DNA from: Aerococcus christensenii | GTDB lineage: Bacteria > Bacillota > Bacilli > Lactobacillales > Aerococcaceae | Assembly (NCBI RefSeq): GCF_001543105.1 | Contig: NZ_CP014159.1 | Location: 1-64,000 of the forward strand | Direction of reading: 5' to 3' | DNA length: 64,000 nt | In this document: positions 28,810 to 37,221 of the stretch, piece after piece | Numbering within the stretch: the stretch's first letter is position 1 | Layout of the letters: the number at the start of each line of letters is the position of its first letter | Notes under the pieces: model-generated | Database searches by the model: none | The model's input: the letters and a program-made list of their open reading frames with translations, nothing else | Told to the model about the DNA's origin: nothing | Translations under genes and position numbers: made by a program

Positions 28810-29490
28810 ATGAAATTAGTATTCATTCGTCACGGGCAAAGTGAGTATAACTTAGCCAATGTATTTACTGGTTGGTTAGACCCTAAATTGAGTGAAAAAG
28901 GGCGTAAAGAAGCTGCTCAAGCAGGAAAAGATTTAAAGGAAGCAGGCATTGAGTTTGACTTCGTTCATACTTCTGTTTTAACGCGCGCTATTCAAACTTG
29001 TTACTTAGTGCTTGAAAATATGGATCGGCTTTACTTACCTGTTGAAAAAAATTGGCGTCTCAATGAACGTCACTATGGTGGCTTACAAGGATTAAATAAA
29101 GCTGAAACCGCTCAAAAATATGGAGATGAACAAGTTCACATTTGGCGTCGTTCCTATGACGTTCGTCCCCCTCAAGCAACAGGAGATCAAGCATTTGATC
29201 ATCGGTATGCCCCACTCGATACCCGTCATATGTTAGCTGGAGAATGTTTAAAAGATACGTTAAACCGAACATTACCTTATTGGGAAGATCACATTGCTCC
29301 TCAATTAAAAACGGGACATAATGTGTTAGTGGTTGCACATGGTAACTCTCTCCGTTCCCTTACCAAGCACATTGAAGGAATCTCAGATGAAGACATTATG
29401 GGCGTTGAAATCGCTACTGGAGAACCTATCATCTATGATATTGATGAACACCTCAATGTAGTCAACAAAACTATTCTTTACAAAAAATAA
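28810..29490 (+). CDS. gpmA: 2,3-bisphosphoglycerate-dependent phosphoglycerate mutase
   Basis: A 226-residue cytosolic enzyme interconverting 3- and 2-phosphoglycerate in glycolysis. The catalytic histidine is in [10 protein letters not shown] (residues 5-14), with [32 protein letters not shown] and VVAHGNSLR all in place, so it belongs to the histidine phosphatase superfamily and looks fully active. A strong GAGGAGG site precedes ATG and a terminator follows, so it is monocistronic. Together with the unrelated phosphomutase homologue at 24970, two phosphoglycerate-mutase-type families occur within 5 kb. Confidence 0.97.
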   Translation: MKLVFIRHGQSEYNLANVFTGWLDPKLSEKGRKEAAQAGKDLKEAGIEFDFVHTSVLTRAIQTCYLVLENMDRLYLPVEKNWRLNERHYGGLQGLNKAETAQKYGDEQVHIWRRSYDVRPPQATGDQAFDHRYAPLDTRHMLAGECLKDTLNRTLPYWEDHIAPQLKTGHNVLVVAHGNSLRSLTKHIEGISDEDIMGVEIATGEPIIYDIDEHLNVVNKTILYKK

Positions 29491-29511
29491 GAGTGACTAT
29501 TCACTCTACTC

Positions 29512-29552
29512 ACAAGTGTTATTCTCCTTTCGTTGAATAACACTTGTTTTTT
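29512..29552 (+). terminator. Terminator of gpmA
   Basis: ACAAGTGTTATTC and GAATAACACTTGT make a 13-bp stem with a short loop, followed by a T run. Confidence 0.9.
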
Positions 29553-29558
29553 CATCTT

Positions 29559-30255
29559 ATGATTAATCTTATCGAAAAAAACTTCAATGAAATATCTATC
29601 GCATTTTTTGAAACGAACTTCATGCTGTTTGTTTCAATGACTGTTTGCTTAATTTTTTCCATTCCTTTAAGCATACTCCTATTTTCACTAAACAAAAAAT
29701 ACTTTCTTTTATCAGCTTTTGAGTATCCTGCTCAATATGTTAAGAAGTATACCTTTTTTAATATTTATCTTTATACTCATACCTATCAATAGATTCTTAT
29801 TTAAAACTGCCTTTGGTAACTTAGCGGCTACCCTTCCTTTGGCTCTAGTTTCTATTAGTATTTATACAAGATTCGTAGAACAAGCTTTGCAAAATGTAGA
29901 CAACAATATTATAGATAATGAAAGCTTTACTGCCACCGAAAAAGATATTGTAGAAAACAAGAAGAAAGTAAAACTTGTAAAAGTTTCATTATTAAACCTC
30001 AACGAAGCTTATAAAGAAAAAGATTTAGCCTTTAACTATCCAGATAAAATTTCTAAATTAGGTTTAAATCCTAAAGATAATGCTGTCATCAAAGAAGAAA
30101 AAGCAGATCAAAACTACTATGCCCTCTCTTTAGTCGCTCGTGATGATAATAAAGATGATAAAGGGATAGAAGCTTTGAAAAAAGCTTTAACAAGCGATAA
30201 AGTTAAAAAGATCATTGAAGAGAAATACAAAGGTATTTACTCCCCTGCATTTTAA
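29559..30255 (+). pseudogene. metI-metQ deletion fusion, remnant of a methionine ABC importer
   Basis: The first frame (from ATG 29559) shows the N-terminal membrane segments of a MetI-type permease. A frameshift near 29718 moves to a second frame with SILLNMLRSIPFLIFIF and ATLPLALVSISIYTRFVEQAL, the MetI core. Right after this, at about 29890, the protein changes without a stop into the C-terminal third of a MetQ/NlpA-type binding lipoprotein (VKLVKVSLLNLNEAYKEKD, LNPKDNAVI, and the end VKKIIEEKYKGIYSPAF). The rest of metI and the front of metQ, including the lipobox, are missing, and no metN is present. An internal deletion between the two genes of a metNIQ operon explains this. It is not expected to work. 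Confidence 0.8.
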
Positions 30256-30358
30256 CAAGCTAATAAAATAAAACTACTTATTTAAAAACATCGAACCCTA
30301 CTTATTATAAAAGGTTACTTATTAGTTATATAATATGATCTTGAAACTTAGATTTTAC

Positions 30359-30394
30359 GCGTAGCAGTTTTAATCGCTGCTACGCTATTTTTTT
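30359..30394 (+). terminator. Terminator after the metI-metQ remnant
   Basis: GCGTAGCAG and CTGCTACGC form a 9-bp stem followed by TATTTTTTT. Confidence 0.88.
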
Positions 30395-30457
30395 ATTTAT
30401 TAACTGATAGTTACCTTCAAATGGAATTGAAAATACGACTTCTGAATTTTCTCACAC

Positions 30458-30508
30458 AAAAATCGACCTCCAAAACTTAGACATTTGTTCTAACTTTTGG
30501 AAGCCGAT
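30458..30508 (-). terminator. Terminator of the rel-dtd operon
   Basis: On the minus strand a long imperfect stem, ATCGGCTTCCAAAAGTTAG with its partner, is followed by TTTTT. The stem sequence resembles the hairpin at 60873-60964. Confidence 0.7.
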
Positions 30509-30536
30509 TCAATATCTCTATAACATGAACGAACTC

Positions 30537-30983
30537 CTATTCCTCAGAATCTAAAATAATAGTCACAGGCCCATCATTCACTAATTCTACCTTCATATCT
30601 GCACCAAAGCGCCCTTCAGAAACTTCAAGGCCATAATCTTCTCTTAAAATTTGGTTTAAACGAAGATAAAGTTTCTCCCCTAAATCTGGCTGAGCAGCAT
30701 CAACAAAGGAGGGCCGATTTCCTTTTTTAGTTCGAGCATATAAAGTAAATTGAGAAATGGATAAAATTTGCCCACCCACTTGATCAAGAGATTGGTTCAT
30801 TTTACCTTCTTCATCTGAAAAAATTCTCATTTTGCTAATTTTACGTGCCATGTATTGCACCGTTTCTTCTGTATCATGAGGAGCAATTCCAACTAGCAAA
30901 ACGTAGCCGTGATCAATCTGACCTAGGACCTGTGAATCCACAGAAACTTTTGCAGCCAGACTTCGTTGAATAATAATTCGCAT
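30537..30983 (-). CDS. dtd: D-aminoacyl-tRNA deacylase
   Basis: A 148-residue cytosolic enzyme that removes D-amino acids wrongly attached to tRNA. The family motifs SISQFTLYA (about residues 75-83) and the C-terminal NDGPVTIIL that form the active site are present, and the length is normal. The start has AAGGAG upstream. It follows rel by 17 bp and shares its transcript, a common gene order in Firmicutes. Confidence 0.96.
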   Translation of the reverse strand: MRIIIQRSLAAKVSVDSQVLGQIDHGYVLLVGIAPHDTEETVQYMARKISKMRIFSDEEGKMNQSLDQVGGQILSISQFTLYARTKKGNRPSFVDAAQPDLGEKLYLRLNQILREDYGLEVSEGRFGADMKVELVNDGPVTIILDSEE

Positions 30984-31000
30984 ATTCTCTTCTCCTTTTC

Positions 31001-33244
31001 TTAGGCTCGTTTGACTTCATAAACATCAGGCACATTCTTGATCCGATCCATAATTTTTTCCAACTGGTCTAAACTTTGAATCTCTATTCGAATTCTTACT
31101 TTTAAATGATTCGTTTTATGGTTAACATTCCCATTCACATTCGAAATTTTAGAAACAAGAGGGGTTACCACTTGTAAAACATCTGTCAATAAGCCGTTTC
31201 GATCATACCCTTCAATGACTATTTCCACCGTATAGGATGCTCTGGATGCAGATGGAGAAGTCTCTTCCCAATAAACTTCTAAAAAGCGTTGTTTTTGTTC
31301 TTCATTCATTTCCCTTAAATTCATGCAATCTCGACGATGAACGGTAACTCCTCTTCCCATCGTAATAAAACCAATAATTTCATCTCCAGGTAGCGGATTA
31401 CAGCAATGCGCTAAGCGGAAAAGGACATTATTATTTCCTTCTACAAGGACCCCGTCATGATGTTGAATAGCCATTCGTTTAATCTTACTTGGTTTTCCTG
31501 TTGCTTGGCGCTCTTCCTCTTCTGCTAAAAAGTCTTCTAATTTGGCTTCATGTTCTTCTTTTGCTCTTAATTTTCGAACTTTTTCTGTAATTTTATTGGC
31601 GATTGCGGAAGCAGAAAGTTCGCCAAATCCCACGGCCGCAAACATATCCTCTACACTCGAAAAATTAAAGCGATTCAAACATTCTGCCTGCATTTCCTTA
31701 TTGAAAAGCTCACTGAATTGACAATCCAAATGACTCACCGCTTCAAGAACCGCTCGCCGGCCTCTTTCTATATTTTCATCTCGATCTAGTAACTTAAAAT
31801 GCCTGCGAATTTTATTCTTTGCCCGATTAGTCACCACAAAATTGACCCAATCACGGCTTGGACCAGTCGAATTTTTGGATGTTAAAACTTCTACGATATC
31901 TCCCGTTTTAAGGCGGTGATTCAATGGAACGATCTTGCTATTAACTTTAGCACCTACAGTTTTATTTCCGACTTCCGTATGAATTTGATAAGCAAAATCT
32001 AAGGGCGTCGCTCCAGCAGGTAATTCGTTAACTTCCCCACGAGGCGTAAAAACATAGACATTATTTTTGAAGAAATCTTCTTTAACACTTTCTACAAAAT
32101 GCGTAGCATCATCTGCGTCATCTTGTAAGTCTTCAATTTGATGAAACCATTGCAATTGCTTGTCTAATTCATCGGTTTCAATCTTATCTGTTACTCCTTT
32201 TTTATAGGCCCAATGCGCAGCTACTCCGTATTCCGCCACTTGGTGCATTTCAAAAGTTCGAATCTGAATTTCAACAGGCTGACCATACTCTCCAAGAACT
32301 GTCGTATGTAAAGATTGATAGCCGTTTGCCTTAGGCATAGCAATATAATCCTTAAAGCGCCCCGGTAGAGGTTTCCAATTAGTATGTGCAGCTCCCAATA
32401 CAGCATAGCAATCCTTAATCGTCGGAACTACCACCCGAATGGCCAATAAATCATAGATCTCTTCAAAATCTTTCTTTTGATCGTGCATTTTCCGATAAAT
32501 GGAGTAGAGATGTTTCGGTCGACCGTAGATTTCATACTCTCCATCAATTAAAGGATCGACATACTTTCTGAGGTCTTTTATAGTCACTGCAATATAGGCT
32601 TCTCTTTTTTCTCGCTTGGTATTCATCAAGTGAACAATCTGATAGTAAGCCTCTGGATTAATAAAATGTAAGCAAGTGTCTTCTAACTCCCATTTAATCT
32701 GACTCATCCCTAATCGATCCGCTAAAGGCGCATAGATATCTAATGTTTCTTGAGAAATAGAGACTTGTTTTTCTGGTCGATGCCACTTCAGCGTACGCAT
32801 GTTATGTAATCTATCCGCTAATTTCACAACAATTACCCGTAAATCATTGGCCATCGCTAATAACAATTTTTGATGATTTTCAGCCAATTGTTCTTCCTTA
32901 GACCGATATTTTACCTTTCCTAATTTGGTTACTCCATCCACTAAGGTAGCGATCGTATCTGAAAAGAAATAAGCAATATCGTCTAATGAAATCCCGGTAT
33001 CTTCTACCACATCATGCAAAAAGCCTGTTGCAACCGTGTCAGGATCCATATGCAAGTCTGATAAAATCGCAGCGACTTGTGTCGGATGAATAAAATAAGG
33101 TTCTCCTGATTTTCGCCATTGTCCTTCATGCGCCCGTTCTGCAAAATTTGCTGCTTTTTCAATCAGTGCCACCTTATCTTCAGGCATGTAAGTTCGGCAT
33201 TGTTTAATCACATCTTCCTTACTTTTATTTTTTAATTCAGTCAT
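31001..33244 (-). CDS. rel: Bifunctional (p)ppGpp synthetase/hydrolase, long RSH protein
   Basis: A protein of 747 residues from ATG 33244; the GGGAGG site lies 7 nt before this ATG, and an upstream TTG start would use the ribosome binding site itself as coding sequence. It makes and degrades the stringent-response alarmone. The N-terminal HD hydrolase domain is visible (HDVVEDT near residue 80, HNMRTL), then the synthetase domain (GRPKHLYSIYRKM, RFKDYIAMPKANGYQSLHT), the TGS domain (VFTPRGEVNELPAGATPLDF), a zinc-finger-like CCNPLPGDEI, and a C-terminal ACT domain. Both catalytic halves look intact, so it is probably bifunctional. It is the first gene of the rel-dtd operon. Confidence 0.96.
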   Translation of the reverse strand: MTELKNKSKEDVIKQCRTYMPEDKVALIEKAANFAERAHEGQWRKSGEPYFIHPTQVAAILSDLHMDPDTVATGFLHDVVEDTGISLDDIAYFFSDTIATLVDGVTKLGKVKYRSKEEQLAENHQKLLLAMANDLRVIVVKLADRLHNMRTLKWHRPEKQVSISQETLDIYAPLADRLGMSQIKWELEDTCLHFINPEAYYQIVHLMNTKREKREAYIAVTIKDLRKYVDPLIDGEYEIYGRPKHLYSIYRKMHDQKKDFEEIYDLLAIRVVVPTIKDCYAVLGAAHTNWKPLPGRFKDYIAMPKANGYQSLHTTVLGEYGQPVEIQIRTFEMHQVAEYGVAAHWAYKKGVTDKIETDELDKQLQWFHQIEDLQDDADDATHFVESVKEDFFKNNVYVFTPRGEVNELPAGATPLDFAYQIHTEVGNKTVGAKVNSKIVPLNHRLKTGDIVEVLTSKNSTGPSRDWVNFVVTNRAKNKIRRHFKLLDRDENIERGRRAVLEAVSHLDCQFSELFNKEMQAECLNRFNFSSVEDMFAAVGFGELSASAIANKITEKVRKLRAKEEHEAKLEDFLAEEEERQATGKPSKIKRMAIQHHDGVLVEGNNNVLFRLAHCCNPLPGDEIIGFITMGRGVTVHRRDCMNLREMNEEQKQRFLEVYWEETSPSASRASYTVEIVIEGYDRNGLLTDVLQVVTPLVSKISNVNGNVNHKTNHLKVRIRIEIQSLDQLEKIMDRIKNVPDVYEVKRA

Positions 33245-33294
33245 AGGAATACCTCCCAACTTCTCCCAATCTTTAGCTTGAGGAATATTACTTC

Positions 33295-33324
33295 ATTATA
33301 AGTCGATCACGCTTTTTTTAGCAA
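33295..33324 (-). promoter_or_regulatory. Promoter of rel-dtd
   Basis: On the minus strand TTGCTA (33324-33319) and a perfect TATAAT (33300-33295) are separated by 18 bp, about 50 bp before the rel start. Confidence 0.65.
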
Positions 33325-33352
33325 CCTAACTTTCTTACTCAAAAAGAAGAAT

Positions 33353-34306
33353 TTACAGGCTATCCTTTGTGCGATGGGTTCGTCCCTTTTTCGCTAAAAT
33401 GCCAAACCATTCGCCTTCTTGCATAATAATCGGTAGATAAAAATCATTTTCTTGCAAAGCTTCCACCAACTTTTCTTTTTGGTCTTTGTAAATACCTGAC
33501 AGAATAAAAACGCCATCCTCTTTAAGATTCGTATAGGCTTGAGGAATTAAAGGGAGTAAAATATCCGCTAAAATATTTGCTGTAATCACATCTACTTGGT
33601 CCTCGACCCCATTTAATTTATCATTGGCAATGACTGTGATCTCTTCGGTTCCTTTATTGAGTGATAGGTTCTCCCGAGTTGTTGATAAAATAGATTCATC
33701 ATACTCATAAGCTACCACTCGACTAGCTCCTAATTTCTGAGCAACAATGGCTAAAATCCCTGAGCCGGTCCCTACATCCATCACCTCATCTCCCTCTTTC
33801 ATCCCAATACCTAACAAATGAACAGCCATTTGTGTTGTGGGATGAGCGCCTGTTCCAAAAGCCATGCCAGGATCCATATAAATAACCCCTTGTTCTTCTT
33901 GACTATCTTCTTTTTTCCAGATAGGGACAATTTTTAACCAATGATTCAACCGAATAGGCTGATAATATTTCTGCCATTCTTTTTCCCAAGAGTCATCTTT
34001 CATACGCTTAACCTGAATAGAAATCTCCTTTTGATCAGGCCAAACTTTCATAAGAGCTTGTTGGATACGGAAGATAAGGGCTTCTTCCTCTTCATCTCCT
34101 GAAAAATAACCTTTCACTAGAGGATAGGGTCCATAGGCCTGTTCTTCCACTTTCCCTTTCATCACACCCAAATCTTCTTTTAGTTCTTCAAAATCTTTAA
34201 CATCTTGAATAGTTACCCCTGAAGACCCTTGACCTAAAAGGACTTCAGAAACTAATTCGCTCGTCATTAACTGAGTGACTTCAACTGTTAATTCATACCA
34301 ATCCAT
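33353..34306 (-). CDS. prmA: Ribosomal protein L11 methyltransferase
   Basis: A 317-residue SAM-dependent enzyme that methylates ribosomal protein L11. The N-terminal substrate-recognition domain is followed by the Rossmann domain with DPGMAFGTGAHPTT, VMDVGTGSGILAI and ANILADILLPL, all PrmA hallmarks. The length is normal. It starts 2 bp after the DUF3013 stop, and its GAGGAA site lies within the end of that gene, so the two are translationally coupled. Confidence 0.96.
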   Translation of the reverse strand: MDWYELTVEVTQLMTSELVSEVLLGQGSSGVTIQDVKDFEELKEDLGVMKGKVEEQAYGPYPLVKGYFSGDEEEEALIFRIQQALMKVWPDQKEISIQVKRMKDDSWEKEWQKYYQPIRLNHWLKIVPIWKKEDSQEEQGVIYMDPGMAFGTGAHPTTQMAVHLLGIGMKEGDEVMDVGTGSGILAIVAQKLGASRVVAYEYDESILSTTRENLSLNKGTEEITVIANDKLNGVEDQVDVITANILADILLPLIPQAYTNLKEDGVFILSGIYKDQKEKLVEALQENDFYLPIIMQEGEWFGILAKKGRTHRTKDSL

Positions 34307-34308
34307 TT

Positions 34309-34776
34309 TTATTCCTCAATTCTTAATTCTCTATCGTCAAACCGATTAGCCGTTTTTATATTGACTAAAGAGGCCTGAATATCCGCGTCAGATAGTTTTA
34401 CTTCCGTCAATTTTCCACGTCCTCTAGCTTTTTCTCTCACTTGAAAATAAGCTCGATTGACTTGATAATGGATTTGATCCAAAACCGCTTCAACATACGA
34501 CACTTCAAATCCCCTCTTGCCCTTTTGAGGAAGGATAACATACGTATTCTCAGGCATCCATGGACTTTTCTTTTCTGCAAATATAAAAGTGATATAACCA
34601 TAGGACAGCTTGACTACCTCTTGATTATCTTCGCTTCTACTATCTAAAGGAATGTAACCGTGCCACTGAATAAAGGCGCCCTTAGGATTAAAAGTTAATT
34701 CATAAGGATAGGCCCACTCTCTTTCTGAAAAAGCAGTTTTTAAATAAGTATATAAATTATTTTCTGGTTCAGGCAT
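34309..34776 (-). CDS. DUF3013 family protein
   Basis: A 155-residue soluble protein of unknown function. Its features (YPYELTFNPKGAFIQWHG early, AYFQVREKARGRGK in the middle) match the DUF3013 family, which occurs in Lactobacillales typically just before prmA. It has a GGAGGG site and is the first gene of the pair with prmA. No catalytic motif is obvious. A link to ribosome modification is suggested only by the neighbour. Confidence 0.75.
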   Translation of the reverse strand: MPEPENNLYTYLKTAFSEREWAYPYELTFNPKGAFIQWHGYIPLDSRSEDNQEVVKLSYGYITFIFAEKKSPWMPENTYVILPQKGKRGFEVSYVEAVLDQIHYQVNRAYFQVREKARGRGKLTEVKLSDADIQASLVNIKTANRFDDRELRIEE

Positions 34777-34826
34777 TGAATTCCCTCCTATCCCTATAAG
34801 TTTTTGCCCTTCTGTCTTATCTTTAT

Positions 34827-34835
34827 ATTATAACA
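34827..34835 (-). promoter_or_regulatory. Extended -10 promoter of DUF3013-prmA
   Basis: The minus strand reads TGTTATAAT, an extended -10 box, about 50 bp before the DUF3013 start; no clear -35. Confidence 0.45.
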
Positions 34836-34974
34836 TTAATTTGCTTTTTTTATAATTTCCTATCCATAATTTTTATTTTATTATCGCCCTTCTCCCCCAT
34901 TCATTCTTCTTGTAAAAAAACTTATTAATAATTTCATTAAAGCTCTTTCTTCTTCTATTTCCTCTCTAGATTTA

Positions 34975-34983
34975 TGCTATAAT
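34975..34983 (+). promoter_or_regulatory. Extended -10 promoter of gpsB
   Basis: TGCTATAAT, an extended -10 box, lies about 37 bp before the gpsB ATG. Confidence 0.5.
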
Positions 34984-35020
34984 GAAGTTACTATAAATAT
35001 TACAATTATGAGGTGTCACA

Positions 35021-35395
35021 ATGTCTGCACGTAACTTAACCACAAAAGATATTTTACAGAAAGAATTTAAACCAGCTCTTCGCGGATTTAATACAGAAGA
35101 AGTCGATGAATTTTTAGATTTGATCATCCGCGATTATGAATCTTACGAGAAAGAACTTTCTTACCTTAAACAAGAGAACCAGCGCCTCAAGCAACAAGTT
35201 TCTCATACCAATACTCACGAGCCCAATAGCCAATCAGCTCATTCTGTTCCTAATCAAGCAACCACCAATTATGATATTCTGAAACGCCTCTCTAAGTTAG
35301 AAAAAGTTGTTTATGGTCAATACTCCCATCCTCAAGATTCGGAAGAGAATTATAAGCAACCGGACCAAGATACCCATATTTATCAAGGCGAATAA
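35021..35395 (+). CDS. gpsB: Cell cycle protein GpsB
   Basis: A 124-residue DivIVA-like protein that coordinates peptidoglycan synthases at the septum. The N-terminal membrane-binding domain (LTTKDILQKEFKPALRGFN, then EVDEFLDLIIRDYE) is followed by a coiled coil (about residues 40-62), a variable polar linker, and a short C-terminal helix containing YDILKRLSKLEKVVYG, as in other GpsB proteins. The order gpsB, then rnpB, then a THUMP methyltransferase is conserved in Lactobacillales. ATG follows GAGGTG. Confidence 0.94.
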   Translation: MSARNLTTKDILQKEFKPALRGFNTEEVDEFLDLIIRDYESYEKELSYLKQENQRLKQQVSHTNTHEPNSQSAHSVPNQATTNYDILKRLSKLEKVVYGQYSHPQDSEENYKQPDQDTHIYQGE

Positions 35396-35546
35396 TTCCA
35401 ATGAAAGCAGGCTCATTCATCAGTCTGTTTTTATTTTACACTCCAACTTTCCCTCTAATAAAAAGAAAAACGACACTCACTTTTCTAGAAAGGATAAAAA
35501 TACTAGCCAATCCACTAAAAATAGCGTACAATAGAAGGGTTGAAAA

Positions 35547-35910
35547 TGTAAATTTCGGGTAATCGCAGATAGGAAGTGCCTATTTGAGGAAAGTCCATGC
35601 TCGCACAAGCTGAGATGCTTGTAGTGTTCGTGCTTAGTGAAACCATAAGCTAAGGCTCTGACGGCGGGAAAAAAAGCTAAGGCATTGCTAAGTTTGAGTA
35701 TCCCTGAAAGTGCCACAGTGACGAAGTTGTTTTGGAAACAAGACAAGTGGAACGCGGTAAACCCCTCGAGCGAGCAACCCAAACATTGGTAGGGGCGCTT
35801 GACCCTTTGAAAATGAACAAAGGGTTGAGGCAATCATGCAGATAGATGATTACCAATCTAATAGGAACCTGCTCTATTAGTGAACAGAACATGGCTTATA
35901 GAAATTTACG
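35547..35910 (+). ncRNA. rnpB: RNase P RNA, bacterial type B
   Basis: The catalytic RNA of RNase P, which trims tRNA 5' ends. The conserved core segments GAGGAAAGTCCATGCTCGCA near the 5' end and GAACATGGCTTATAGAAAT near the 3' end are present. The outer P1 helix pairs GTAAATTTC at 35548 with GAAATTTAC at 35901. The layout is the type B found in low-GC Gram-positives. A terminator follows. Ends are set by P1 and may be off by a few bases. Confidence 0.93.
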
Positions 35911-35921
35911 GCAGGCAACAC

Positions 35922-35949
35922 AGGGGTTGGAGGAATCCAACCCTTTTTT
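35922..35949 (+). terminator. Terminator of rnpB
   Basis: AGGGGTTGG pairs with CCAACCC, followed by TTTTTT. Confidence 0.85.
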
Positions 35950-36024
35950 ATCGCTTATCATCATTATGGGGAATTTCCCTTTCTTACCTACACATCTATA
36001 CACTCACACAAAGGAGAATCAATC

Positions 36025-37167
36025 ATGACTACTTATCCCTTACTTGCTACTTGTGCGAGCGGGCTAGAGGCCTTAGTCGCGAAAGAATTAAAACAACTTG
36101 GTTACACCACCCAAACTGAAAACGGACGAGTTCGCTTTGAAGGAGGCCCCCTCGATATTGCCCGCTGTAACATCTGGTTAAGAACAGCAGATCGTATCAA
36201 AATCATTATGGGAGAATTCCCTGCTAAAACATTTGAATCTCTTTTTGATCAAACCTATGCACTCAATTGGGACATCTTTCTTCCTCTAGATGCTGCTTTC
36301 CCCGTTTCAGGGAAATCTGTTCAATCCCAACTTCACCATGTTCCTACTTGCCAAGCCATGGTCAAAAAAGCCATCGTCAAAAAAATTCAGACCCTCTATC
36401 ACCGCCATACCCCATTAAAAGAAACCGGAGCCACCTACCCCATTGAAATTTCAATTCGAAAAGATAAAGCCCTATTAACCTTAGATACTACAGGGTCCTC
36501 TCTCTTCAAGCGAGGATACCGGCAAGATAAGGGAGGTGCCCCTCTCAAAGAAAATATGGCTGCTGCCCTTATTATGCTTACAAATTGGCACATCGATCGC
36601 CCTTTATATGATCCAACCACTGGTTCGGGGACCTTAGCTATTGAAGCCGCCTTGATTGGAAAAAATATAGCTCCTGGCCTTTCCCGTCACTTTGTGAGTG
36701 AAAAATGGGATATTTTCAAACAGGCAGAATATGATAAAATCCGTCAAGAAGCAAAATCAGCGATTCGAGAAGACGTCCAACTCGATATTCTGGCTTGTGA
36801 TATTGATCATCGAATGATTGCTATTGCAGAATCCAATGCCCAAGCAGCCGGTGTCGCAGACCAAATCCACTTCAAACAGATGCAGGTAGCTGACTTTACG
36901 ACTCAAAAAGAATATGGCGTGATTGTCGCCAACCCTCCCTATGGAGAACGTTTAAACGATAATGATTACACCCATCAACTTTATCAAACCATGGGAGACC
37001 TCTACCGACCTTTAGAAACCTGGTCCAAGTACATCCTTACCTCGGATCGGCAATTTGAAATTTTTTATGGACAGAAAGCCACTAAAAAACGAAAGTTGTA
37101 CAACGGCGCCCTTCGTGTAGATTACTACCAATATTGGGGCAAACGTAAACCCCGTCCTCAAGCTTAA
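36025..37167 (+). CDS. THUMP-domain 23S rRNA methyltransferase (RlmL/YpsC type)
   Basis: A 380-residue protein that probably methylates guanine N2 in 23S rRNA. The N-terminal THUMP domain (about residues 5-160, with CASGLEALVAKELKQLGY) precedes a SAM-binding methyltransferase domain with DPTTGSGTLAIEAALIG and the catalytic VANPPYGERL motif of amino-methylating enzymes. It matches the single-domain form found in Firmicutes, about half the length of the two-domain RlmL of Escherichia coli. AAAGGAG precedes ATG. It lies directly after rnpB. Confidence 0.9.
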   Translation: MTTYPLLATCASGLEALVAKELKQLGYTTQTENGRVRFEGGPLDIARCNIWLRTADRIKIIMGEFPAKTFESLFDQTYALNWDIFLPLDAAFPVSGKSVQSQLHHVPTCQAMVKKAIVKKIQTLYHRHTPLKETGATYPIEISIRKDKALLTLDTTGSSLFKRGYRQDKGGAPLKENMAAALIMLTNWHIDRPLYDPTTGSGTLAIEAALIGKNIAPGLSRHFVSEKWDIFKQAEYDKIRQEAKSAIREDVQLDILACDIDHRMIAIAESNAQAAGVADQIHFKQMQVADFTTQKEYGVIVANPPYGERLNDNDYTHQLYQTMGDLYRPLETWSKYILTSDRQFEIFYGQKATKKRKLYNGALRVDYYQYWGKRKPRPQA

Positions 37168-37219
37168 AAAGATCTAGCTCTCTCTTCTCATGAGAAAAGA
37201 AGGGCTAGATCTTTTTTTG
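37166..37219. terminator. Bidirectional terminator between convergent genes
   Basis: AAAAAGATCTAGC and GCTAGATCTTTTTTT form a long stem that can end transcription from both the methyltransferase and the ADP-ribosylglycohydrolase. Confidence 0.85.
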
Positions 37220-37221
37220 TT

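Noticed and set aside
29544..29558. TTG start for the metI remnant
   Set aside because: It lies inside the gpmA terminator stem and has no ribosome site; ATG 29559 is more sensible, and the gene is broken in any case.
35477..36119. Several short reading frames on both strands around 35.5-36.1 kb
   Set aside because: They overlap RNase P RNA, its terminator and the start of the methyltransferase, and lack ribosome binding sites.
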